Source: CALBMX01 sp047629095
GTDB lineage: Bacteria > Planctomycetota > UBA1135 > GCA-002686595
DNA: 10,985 nucleotides
Assembly: GCA_047629095.1 (NCBI GenBank)
Contig: JBLHWM010000096.1
Location: forward strand, 1-10,985
Reading direction: 5' to 3'
A program made the position numbers and the translations under genes. Positions 5,027 to 10,985 of the stretch are shown piece after piece (position 1 is the first letter of the stretch; the number at the start of each line of letters is the position of its first letter). Under the pieces are notes generated by a model, which searched no databases, had not been told where the DNA came from, and was given only the letters and a program-made list of their open reading frames with translations.

Positions 5027-6985
5027 CTAACGCATGAAGCGCCTGCACTCCATGGCGATCCGGGCCAGGGCGGCGGCCTCATCCTGGATCAGCTTGTCAT
5101 CCATCAGCTGCTGCCAGTCGTGGGACCAGGGCTCCACGAGGCCGCGGTGGGTGGCCGTGGGCACCACAAGGATGCCGCCGGGTGCGTCGATCCCTAGCAG
5201 GTCCCAACCCGCGACGGTCCTGCGTCGATAGCCCGCGGGCTGCCCATGCTCATTGGTGGCGGCCTGGTCCGCGGGCAGGTCCGTCAGGTTGAGGCCAACG
5301 GTCCAGTCCTTGCGGTTGGCAGGGTCCGCACCGATTAGCTCGAGCACCGTGGGCACCAGGTCCAGGTGGCTGGTGGCTCGGGTCTCGGTGCCGGGCTCGA
5401 TGCCAGGCCCGGACATCACGAAGGGTACGTGGGCCTGCTCTTTGGTGAAGTTCGAGGTGTGACCCCAGAAGCCGTTCTCCCAGAACTCCTCGCCGTGGTC
5501 AGCGGTGATGATCAGGATTGTGTTCTCGAGCTCGCCGTGGGCGCGCAGGCTCTCGATCATGTCGTGCACAACGCGGTCCGCATGTAGCACGGAGTTCTTG
5601 TAGCGGTTCTTCACGAGTACGCGCTCCTCTGCCGTCGCGCCACTGGCGACCTTCTTGTACTGGATCGTCTCCATGTACGGCTCGAAGAACGGCGCGCCAG
5701 GGGGCGGCTCGGGGAAGGAGTAGGTCTGGTGCGGCGCGTCTAGCACGGCAAAGAGGAACAGCGGCTTGTCGTCCTTGCCCTGGGTCTCGAGCTCTCCCAG
5801 CCAGTCCTCGAACACGATCGCCATCTCCGCGTCGCGCTCGCCGGGCGTGTCCCCTTTTAGCGTGTCGTTCACATCCTCTTCCATCCGCACCCATGCCGTA
5901 GAGCGCAGCTCCGGGTAGTTCATCGACGCGGTGGAGAGCACCTGCATCTCGTACTCCAGTTCGAGCAGGCTATCCACGAGAACCGGAGATGTGCCTTCGG
6001 TGTATACGGGAATCCAGTAGGAGCCATGCAGGCCGTAGATCATTGTGAAGAGCCCGAAGCGCGTGGCGTTGCCGCCGCTGTAGTGGTCGGTATAAATACG
6101 CGCTCCATTTGAGGGCTCGTCCACATAGCTTTGGAGAAGGGGCATGGTCTCGGGGCTAAGCATGTCTCCGCGCACCGAGTCGATAGCAATCATCACAATG
6201 TTGGGCCGGGGTGTCTCGCGCTCCTCAAAGATCGGCTTGCTAAGGGGGTAGTCCAGAAGGATGCCGCCGCCGCTGAGATCTACCTTGGGACGGGCACTCA
6301 GGTCGAAGCCGAAGTGCTTGCGCGCCATGCGTTTGATCGTGAGTCTCTGGTAGAGCGGGAACACCCGGGCAATGGCAGTGACGCGCCGATCGCGCATCAA
6401 ATCGGATTGAGCGTAGATGCTCTTTTCCAGCACCAGGATTGGCAGCAACACGAACAGCAGGACGCGCCTCGACGAGGGCGCGAATCCCTCCGGCGCTTTG
6501 CTCAATAGGCGGCCCAGTAGCACCCACTCGACAGCGAGGATCACAATGACCTCGAGCGCTGTCCAGATGATGTCCAGCGTGCTGAAATGCACCGCATCCC
6601 CCGCAGCCGGATTCGTGATCGTTGCCCAGACCATGCCGTTGAAGTGGTAGCGGAAGATGCTCCATATCTGCGTGTCGACAAGGATCGCAACCAACACAAG
6701 GGTCCAGAGAATGGCGATTGCGGCCCGGAATCCCCCTTTGAAGGCCCGTGGCCACAGCAGTGCCAGCACAAGACAAAGCAGGGCTGGGATCAGCGTGACC
6801 ACCAAGGCATTGGAGACCAGGCCCAGGTGCAGAAAGAGCCAAGCCTTGAAGGAACTCGACGTGTTCACATTGTCCGTGTAGGACAGGTGCATCACAGCAG
6901 CGGCCAGGATGTTCCAGACCCACAGGCGCGTCGAGGCGCCAACCATACAGCGGCGGCCGGGTTGTTCTAAGTGGGCTTTGAGCAT
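5027..6985 (-). CDS. PbgA/YejM-like inner-membrane protein with sulfatase-fold periplasmic domain
   Basis: It has 652 residues. Five hydrophobic segments can be seen: about 20-36, 50-78, 86-104, 137-159 and 173-190. They are followed by an alkaline phosphatase/sulfatase-fold domain, about 258-615, expected in the periplasm. The layout and several stretches resemble E. coli YejM/PbgA (DUF3413 plus sulfatase): WNILAAAVM near residue 24, LVDTQIWSIFRYHFNGMVW at 102-120, and SGGNATRFGLFTMIYG at 303-318. E. coli PbgA is an essential LPS sensor that controls LpxC through LapB. Here the catalytic-type residues look complete: D269 in IAIDSVRGDM, T308 in GNATR, D496-H497 in ITADHGEEF, and H509 in WGHTSN. 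Phosphoethanolamine or phosphoglycerol transferase, or phosphatase, activity is therefore possible. The ATG at 6985 abuts an upstream stop; M14 (6946) is an alternative start. No Shine-Dalgarno sequence is obvious. The substrate is unknown. Confidence -1.
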   Translation of the reverse strand: MLKAHLEQPGRRCMVGASTRLWVWNILAAAVMHLSYTDNVNTSSSFKAWLFLHLGLVSNALVVTLIPALLCLVLALLWPRAFKGGFRAAIAILWTLVLVAILVDTQIWSIFRYHFNGMVWATITNPAAGDAVHFSTLDIIWTALEVIVILAVEWVLLGRLLSKAPEGFAPSSRRVLLFVLLPILVLEKSIYAQSDLMRDRRVTAIARVFPLYQRLTIKRMARKHFGFDLSARPKVDLSGGGILLDYPLSKPIFEERETPRPNIVMIAIDSVRGDMLSPETMPLLQSYVDEPSNGARIYTDHYSGGNATRFGLFTMIYGLHGSYWIPVYTEGTSPVLVDSLLELEYEMQVLSTASMNYPELRSTAWVRMEEDVNDTLKGDTPGERDAEMAIVFEDWLGELETQGKDDKPLFLFAVLDAPHQTYSFPEPPPGAPFFEPYMETIQYKKVASGATAEERVLVKNRYKNSVLHADRVVHDMIESLRAHGELENTILIITADHGEEFWENGFWGHTSNFTKEQAHVPFVMSGPGIEPGTETRATSHLDLVPTVLELIGADPANRKDWTVGLNLTDLPADQAATNEHGQPAGYRRRTVAGWDLLGIDAPGGILVVPTATHRGLVEPWSHDWQQLMDDKLIQDEAAALARIAMECRRFMR

Positions 6986-7156
6986 CTAGACCGAGCGCCG
7001 GGTGTCGAGTACGGCCGTTCGAGAGGTCCGCAAATCTGGGGGGATACAGGCCATCATCCAATCAACGTTCAGGTCCGCGACAATGGGCAGGCCACTTGGT
7101 AAAAGGCGAAAGACGACATCTGTCGTGGCGGGGTTGGACCATGGCTTTGCTCGCAT
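6986..7156 (-). CDS. Doubtful small ORF abutting the sulfatase-fold gene
   Basis: A 56-codon frame, MRAKPWSNPATTDVVF... ending TRRSV. Its TAG (6988-6986) is directly followed by the ATG of the sulfatase-fold gene (6985). It is not recognised as any family. The zero-gap TAG-ATG junction is the only positive sign, since it would suit translational coupling. Third-position GC is roughly two thirds, lower than in the confident genes nearby, and there is no Shine-Dalgarno sequence. The whole interval 6986-7256 shows no other convincing gene, so it may simply be the leader and promoter region of the sulfatase operon. Confidence -1.
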   Translation of the reverse strand: MRAKPWSNPATTDVVFRLLPSGLPIVADLNVDWMMACIPPDLRTSRTAVLDTRRSV

Positions 7157-7256
7157 GGGCGCTATCGTAGAAGTCGAAGAGCCCGAGGGAAAGCGGCTTG
7201 GCGGGTTTGCGGTCGGGGGGGACTGTTGTCCTTCAAGCCGGCGCCGGTTGTGGGTC

Positions 7257-7505
7257 CTAGTCCAGCTTGCTCTCGGGGAACTCCCCACTCGAGCTGACCC
7301 AAGTGCCAAGGGACTGTTCGGCATCCCTCGGCGAGTCTTGGTATGGGGTGGCGGTCCCCTTGAGATAGGCGCTCGCATCCTCGCCGCGGTCTTGGGCAAG
7401 AAGATCAGGCAGCCGGGCCCTAGGTCCGGACAAGCGCGCATCCCGAGGAGCCAGGTCGTCCGGTACGAGCTGTTCGTTTGTTTCTTGGGTACTCATGGCC
7501 GGCAA
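7257..7505 (-). CDS. Small hydrophilic hypothetical protein
   Basis: 82 codons from TTG at 7505, or 79 from the in-frame ATG at 7496. AAGGGG about 8 nt before the TTG favours the longer form. The product is soluble and acidic (MSTQETNEQLVPDDLAPRDA... ESKLD), with no signal peptide or membrane segment and no recognised motif. Its composition looks protein-like, while the overlapping frames are rich in Pro, Ser and Arg as antisense shadows usually are. The start lies 12 nt after the stop of the next - strand ORF (7518-7829), so the two probably form one transcript. The function is unknown, and it could still be a chance frame. Confidence -1.
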   Translation of the reverse strand: MPAMSTQETNEQLVPDDLAPRDARLSGPRARLPDLLAQDRGEDASAYLKGTATPYQDSPRDAEQSLGTWVSSSGEFPESKLD

Positions 7506-7517
7506 GGCGCGAGCCCC

Positions 7518-7829
7518 TTACATCATGGTCGTCAGCACGAGATAGGTCGCCCAGGTTCCGGCGACTAGCAGGAAGAGCATAACGGCGCCGATGATGAGCT
7601 TGCCGTGCTGGCCATCTTGGTAGTCGAGGGCGGCACCGTGGTCGTACCAGTACTTCTCCGCGTGGCCTCGGTGGACGACTCCAATGGCAATTAGCTTCTC
7701 GATTGGCTCCATGGCCAGGATCCCGAGTTCATCTTGTGTCGCAGCCGTTTGCTCGGAGTTGGCCCCGCGTGCTTGGAAGAGCGCAATGGTCGCTCGCTGC
7801 TCGGCAGCGGACAGTTGGGAGGCGTTCAT
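7518..7829 (-). CDS. Small hypothetical protein with one C-terminal membrane helix
   Basis: 103 residues from ATG at 7829. Residues 1-75 are hydrophilic and largely helical in character (LSAAEQRATIALFQARG; MEPIEKLIAIGVVHRGHAEKYW). Residues about 77-99 (KLIIGAVMLFLLVAGTWATY) form one clear transmembrane segment and the protein then ends at once, so it looks tail-anchored. No signal peptide and no family is recognised. The start region lacks a Shine-Dalgarno sequence. It is first in a possible pair with the hydrophilic ORF 12 nt downstream, and the PbgA-like gene follows on the same strand after a 271-nt gap. It is divergent from the MFS gene, with a G10 tract between them. Confidence -1.
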   Translation of the reverse strand: MNASQLSAAEQRATIALFQARGANSEQTAATQDELGILAMEPIEKLIAIGVVHRGHAEKYWYDHGAALDYQDGQHGKLIIGAVMLFLLVAGTWATYLVLTTMM

Positions 7830-7863
7830 CGACAGGGGATGGGGCCGCTCGAGGCGTTGGGGT

Positions 7864-7873
7864 GGGGGGGGGG
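7864..7873. repeat. G10 homopolymer in a divergent intergenic region
   Basis: Ten consecutive G, preceded by GGGGT (7859-7863), lie about 35 bp upstream of the 103-residue ORF (-) and about 117 bp upstream of the MFS start (+). Such tracts slip during replication and are also prone to sequencing or assembly error. The run could form a G-quadruplex on the + strand. Otherwise the intergenic stretch 7830-7989 shows no convincing promoter. Confidence -1.
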
Positions 7874-7989
7874 AGTCTTCACGACGGATATCTTACCGCT
7901 TGGCGAGCATTGGGATCTAGGTGGTGACTTGCCTTGTTTCTTCCAAGCGGTTGCAAGTCCAAACGGCCCTCGCTGTTAGCTTGCTCGCC

Positions 7990-9252
7990 ATGTCCAAGTT
8001 GAAGTCCTCCAAGCCTTATGGGAACAGCCCGAATCGCACCCTCGTGGTGGTCTGGATCGCGAATTTCGTAACGGCCCTCGGCATGATGAGCTTCATCCCC
8101 TTCTTCCCGAGCCACCTGCGGGCGCTTGGGGTTGCCGAGGGGGACCTCGCGCTTTGGGCGGGTATCTGCATGGGAGCTGCGCCCATGGCGGCGGCTATCA
8201 TGGGGCCGATTTGGGGCGCCCTCGGGGACCGTTTTGGACGCAAGATGATGGTGTTGCGGTCGCTCTTGGGGATCTTCATCTTCGTCGGCTTGATGGCCTT
8301 TGCTCAGACCCCCATGCAGCTGCTGGTCTTGCGCATCGGCCAAGGTGTCTTCTCGGGCTTTCTAGCTCCATCGATCACCCTAGTGACCCTGGCTTTCCCC
8401 AGCGGGCACACGGGACGCATCTCGGGCATCTTGCAGTCTGCCATGGCTGGAGGCTCCGTTCTCGGTCCACTCTTCGGCAGCCTGCTGATCCAGACCTTGC
8501 CCGCACGTTTCATGTTTGCGACCCCCGCAATCTTGGCGGGACTAGCTGCCCTCTTGGTCTGGATCTTCGCGCGGGAAGCCGAGCTGCCCGCCCAGGCTCC
8601 CAGGGCCGGCCGACCCATGCACCGCTTGGGCTTAGGTGTCCTCATCGATGTGGCCAAGCGCATCGGTTCCTTGGTCCAGCGCCCCGGCATGAAGTTCGGC
8701 CTGGGCTTTCTCTTCGTCGCCCAATTCGGGATCGGTGCAACCAACCCTCAACTCGAGCTCTTCGTCGGCTACATCGAGCCGGGCTGGGACGCGGCTAAGG
8801 TCCAGCAGCACACCGCCTATTTGTTCTCCGTGCTAGCCGTGCTGGGTTTCTTTGCCATGCCGGCTTGGGGCCGATTCGGTGATCGTCGCGGCCATGGATT
8901 GGTGCTAATGCTCTCCGCCGCTGGTACAGGACTCGGGCTGGTCCTTGGCGGGCTGGCCACCGCTTTCTGGGTGCTGCTCGCCTCGCGCCTCTTACTCGGC
9001 GCCTTCGCCACAGGACTGGGACCGGCCGCTTTCGGACTGGCCGCCGAGGTGACCGACCGCGAAGAGCTGGGTGCGGCCAATGGAGCCGTGTTCTCGGCCA
9101 GGGCTATGGCCATGGCCCTCGGCTCGATGCTCGGTGGCGCCCTTGTGAATTTCCTGGGGCTGCGCGGGGTTTACTACGCCGCGGGCGCCCTTCTGCTCTT
9201 GTCGGCGTTATTTGGCCGCTCTAGACTTCGTCTGTCGTCACGAGCTAGCTAG
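7990..9252 (+). CDS. MFS transporter, DHA1 (TetA/MdtG-like) drug-efflux type
   Basis: 420 residues from ATG at 7990, with about twelve hydrophobic segments in two halves. The in-frame GTG at 7921 would add 23 residues without family character, so the ATG was chosen. The N-terminal half carries MFS motif A, GALGDRFGRKMMVLR at residues 77-90 (D80, R81, G83, R84, K85), between helices 2 and 3. It also has a motif C-like glycine-rich helix, GILQSAMAGGSVLGPLFG at 146-163, typical of H+-coupled antiporters. A charged cytoplasmic loop (about 195-235) separates the halves. A second, weaker motif A (WGRFGDRRG, 293-301) marks the duplicated half. It probably exports a small molecule from the cytoplasm using the proton gradient. 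The substrate cannot be told from sequence. The glycosyltransferase gene follows on the same strand after 85 nt. Confidence -1.
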   Translation: MSKLKSSKPYGNSPNRTLVVVWIANFVTALGMMSFIPFFPSHLRALGVAEGDLALWAGICMGAAPMAAAIMGPIWGALGDRFGRKMMVLRSLLGIFIFVGLMAFAQTPMQLLVLRIGQGVFSGFLAPSITLVTLAFPSGHTGRISGILQSAMAGGSVLGPLFGSLLIQTLPARFMFATPAILAGLAALLVWIFAREAELPAQAPRAGRPMHRLGLGVLIDVAKRIGSLVQRPGMKFGLGFLFVAQFGIGATNPQLELFVGYIEPGWDAAKVQQHTAYLFSVLAVLGFFAMPAWGRFGDRRGHGLVLMLSAAGTGLGLVLGGLATAFWVLLASRLLLGAFATGLGPAAFGLAAEVTDREELGAANGAVFSARAMAMALGSMLGGALVNFLGLRGVYYAAGALLLLSALFGRSRLRLSSRAS

Positions 9253-9337
9253 GCTCCGCTCTACGCGCGGCGACTTCTTTCCTCGACCCCGCCAGGGTTG
9301 CGTGGTGTCGGCGGGGGGGACCTGCTACCCTGCGCCT

Positions 9338-10567
9338 GTGAAGAGGCCCCGCATTATCCACGTAGACGCCGAGCGCGGTTTTTCCGGTGGCGAAGTCCAG
9401 GTGTTCCACCTCATGCGCGGACTGCGAGAGCTTGGCTTCGAGCAGCACCTCGTGGTGCCACCCGGTTCACGCGCTTCGGAAGCTGGGCGCAAAGAGGGCT
9501 TCGATGTAATTGAAGTTGCGATGCGCAACAACATGGACCTCGGTGCGGTGCTCGCCCTGCGCAAGACCTTCCGCCGGCTCTCGGACGGCAACCCCGCAGT
9601 CGTCCATCTGCATACAGGGCGCGCTACTTGGCTCGGCGCATTGGGAACCGCTGGCCTTGGCTTGCAGGTGCTCTCGACGCGCCGCATGGATCGCCGTGTG
9701 AAGCGTGGACTCGGGACGAGGTTTCTGTATCGGAAGTTGCTGAACCGAGTCGTGGCGATTTCAGGGCCCGTCCGAGATTGCCTCCTGGAAGCAGGAGTGG
9801 AGGCCGAGCGAATCGAGCTGATCTACTCCAGCGTCCTACCAGAGGAGGTGACGTGCGAAGATCGCGCGGCAACCCGCACCCAGATGCGGAGTGAGCTCGA
9901 CATTCCCGAGCAGGACTTCGTGTGCCTCGTACTGGCCAGGCTCCACGCGCGCAAGGGAATCGACGTGCTCTTGCGGGCCGTCGAGGCCGTTGCCAATGAG
10001 GCCGGGCTCGAAGCCCTACGCCGGCGCAATCTTCGCGCATCCAAGAGCGCGCGCAAGCAGTCAAAGACCACGATCCACAGCGAGCGCATCGCCCCGGAAC
10101 AGTTGCTTCGGGTGGTGATCGCCGGAGACGGTCCCGAGCGCGATGCCCTGGAAGAACAAGCCCGCCACTTGACGACCCCTGATATCGTGACGTTCCTTGG
10201 TCTCCGGACGGACAAGGCCGCTCTCTTGGCCATGGCCGACGTGCTCGTGGTGCCCTCTCATCAGGAGGGCCTGGGGGTCGCGGCCCTGGAAGCCATGGGA
10301 GCTGGCGTAGCTGTGATTGCATCCCGGGTGGGTGGACTCTCAGAGGCTGTCGAGGAGGGCCGGACGGGCCTACTCGTGGAGCCCGGCAATGTCGAAGGAC
10401 TCGCCAAGGCAATCTGGGACCTCTCCATGGATCGCAACCTATGCCGCAAGTTGGGTGCCTCTGGTCCGGGTCGCTTAGGGGAGGGATACTTGGTTCCGCA
10501 AATGGTTGCAGCCTACGCAGAGCTGTACGAGAAGCTCTGCGGGGCTTCCCCACCCCAGTCCGAATAG
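9338..10567 (+). CDS. GT4-family glycosyltransferase (GT-B fold)
   Basis: Cytoplasmic, likely transferring a sugar from a nucleotide donor to a cell-surface glycan or lipid acceptor. The GTG at 9338 gives 409 residues starting VKRPRIIHVDAERGFSGGE, which is the usual GT4 N terminus with its glycine loop. An earlier in-frame start at 9212 would lie inside the MFS gene and reads as non-family sequence. The N-terminal Rossmann domain spans about 5-170 (VVHLHTGRATWLGALGTAG; VAISGPVRDCL). The C-terminal domain spans about 192-380, with LARLHARKGIDVLLRA, VVIAGDGPERDAL, DVLVVPSHQEGLGVAALEAM and GVAVIASRVGGLSEAVEEGRTGLLVEPG. The EX7E motif is E310 and E318. A basic insert of about 30 residues (228-255, RRRNLRASKSARKQ) interrupts the usual spacing before the GDGPER strand. 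The donor and acceptor cannot be inferred. Confidence -1.
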   Translation: MKRPRIIHVDAERGFSGGEVQVFHLMRGLRELGFEQHLVVPPGSRASEAGRKEGFDVIEVAMRNNMDLGAVLALRKTFRRLSDGNPAVVHLHTGRATWLGALGTAGLGLQVLSTRRMDRRVKRGLGTRFLYRKLLNRVVAISGPVRDCLLEAGVEAERIELIYSSVLPEEVTCEDRAATRTQMRSELDIPEQDFVCLVLARLHARKGIDVLLRAVEAVANEAGLEALRRRNLRASKSARKQSKTTIHSERIAPEQLLRVVIAGDGPERDALEEQARHLTTPDIVTFLGLRTDKAALLAMADVLVVPSHQEGLGVAALEAMGAGVAVIASRVGGLSEAVEEGRTGLLVEPGNVEGLAKAIWDLSMDRNLCRKLGASGPGRLGEGYLVPQMVAAYAELYEKLCGASPPQSE

Positions 10568-10583
10568 CGGTCTTGCCGAATGC

Positions 10584-10603
10584 GGCCCGCGCTTGACGCG
10601 GCC
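10584..10603. terminator. Weak hairpin between convergent genes
   Basis: GGC and CGCG (10584-10591, bulged C10587) pair with CGCGGCC (10597-10603) around the loop CTTGA. It lies 17 nt after the glycosyltransferase stop, in the 103-nt gap before the convergent methyltransferase-like gene. There is no T tract on either side, so it is only a possible terminator. Nothing else is evident in 10568-10670. Confidence -1.
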
Positions 10604-10670
10604 TGCGTATATGCGCCCTTGCAAGACCAAGCGGCCGCGAACCTCGAGCCGACCTAGGCCACTTCGGCGC

Positions 10671-10985
10671 CTAACGCTTGCGGTAGACCGCGACGATCGT
10701 GTGCGCGAAGAGGTTCAAGTATTGCTCCATCTTGGGATGGCGCAAGCGGCGCAGGCCATTGGCGATTGGATTGCGCGGCTTCTCCAGGACCACAAGTTCT
10801 TCGATCTTGAGATTGTGGCGCTCGGCCTGGCCCTCAAGGAAGTCGCGTGCCTCGAGCAGGCTAAAGTACCAGCGATGGCGGTCCACTGGCTTGTCTAGGG
10901 GAAGGCCGTAGTGCGCGACGGCCCCGTATCCACGCCGCATCTGGCGGCGAGCACTGTTCCAGTTGTTCGGCAGGGAGACCAACAG
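10671..10985 (-). CDS. C-terminal part of a probable class I SAM-dependent methyltransferase (partial)
   Basis: The frame is open to the right edge of the window, so the N-terminal SAM-binding part is missing. The first in-window codons read LLVSLPNNWNS, and the TTG at 10982 is an internal Leu codon, not the start. This resembles the beta-strand 'hydrophobic-S-x-P-N' found late in class I methyltransferases, including MetW-like proteins. It is followed by GAVAHYGLPLD, a DRHRWYFSLLEARDFLE stretch that fits the usual 'D-x-H-x-W-x-F-S/T-x-x-E' pattern, and a basic C terminus ending TIVAVYRKR. The stop is TAG at 10671-10673. It is convergent with the glycosyltransferase gene. The assignment rests on this short C-terminal pattern only, and the substrate is unknown. 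Confidence -1.
   Translation of the reverse strand: MLVSLPNNWNSARRQMRRGYGAVAHYGLPLDKPVDRHRWYFSLLEARDFLEGQAERHNLKIEELVVLEKPRNPIANGLRRLRHPKMEQYLNLFAHTIVAVYRKR

Noticed and set aside
5499..7061. Long frames antisense to or overlapping the sulfatase-fold gene (for example 5499-5894 and 6240-7061 on the - strand, 5518-5901 on the + strand)
   Set aside because: Arg/Pro/Ala-rich shadow frames of a high-GC gene that has clear family motifs.
7113..7126. ACGACA-TC-TGTCGT dyad upstream of the sulfatase operon
   Set aside because: A 6-bp dyad with a 2-bp spacer is expected about two or three times in a window of this size. There are no repeated copies to support an operator.
7206..7256. Possible terminator or palindrome CCGGCGCCGG after the 82-residue ORF
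   Set aside because: It is a self-complementary stretch with no loop and no T tract, common in high-GC DNA.
7002..7568. 188-codon + strand frame across the sulfatase leader and small genes
   Set aside because: It uses many GGG, AGG, CGA and ATA codons, has no known motif, and is antisense to two better small genes on the - strand.

Overview
This is a high-GC bacterial chromosome segment that opens inside the 3' end of glmU and closes inside a methyltransferase-like gene. The left half is a housekeeping block on the + strand: glmU (C-terminal part) - tandem hairpin repeat - prs - rplY (CTC-type L25) - pth - rpsF - rpsR - rplI, ended by a perfect 16-bp terminator hairpin at 4316-4351. The right half is accessory. 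It holds a - strand cluster of two small unknown genes, a five-TM PbgA/YejM-like sulfatase-fold protein and a YigZ/IMPACT protein. A + strand pair follows, an MFS transporter and a GT4 glycosyltransferase, and then the cut-off methyltransferase on the - strand.

Organism: the glmU-prs-rplY-pth-rpsF-rpsR-rplI order, the missing ssb between rpsF and rpsR, the cysteine-free S18, the long charged tails on S6, L25 and L9, and the weak Shine-Dalgarno sequences before several genes all fit a Gram-negative bacterium outside the well-studied groups. The PbgA-like protein hints at an outer membrane. Planctomycetota or a delta-proteobacterial-type lineage is plausible, but this is inference and no marker here settles the phylum.

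How the genes work together: glmU makes UDP-GlcNAc and prs makes PRPP. The rplY-pth-rpsF-rpsR-rplI run serves translation (5S rRNA-binding protein, peptidyl-tRNA recycling, the S6/S18 pair of the 30S platform, and L9). A hairpin (2219-2247) and a candidate promoter (2272-2299) between rplY and pth suggest that pth to rplI can be a separate transcription unit with an almost leader-free start. On the other strand, the PbgA-like gene and yigZ are 13 nt apart and form a likely operon. The MFS and glycosyltransferase genes are about 85 nt apart on the + strand and could be co-transcribed.

No CRISPR array, insertion sequence, integrase, tRNA or rRNA gene, or recognisable defence system was seen. 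Most of the window is ordinary. The items most worth a second look are the hairpin-forming tandem repeat after glmU, the PbgA-like protein that keeps a full metal and nucleophile site, the cysteine-free S18, and the unknown small gene pair beside the sulfatase.
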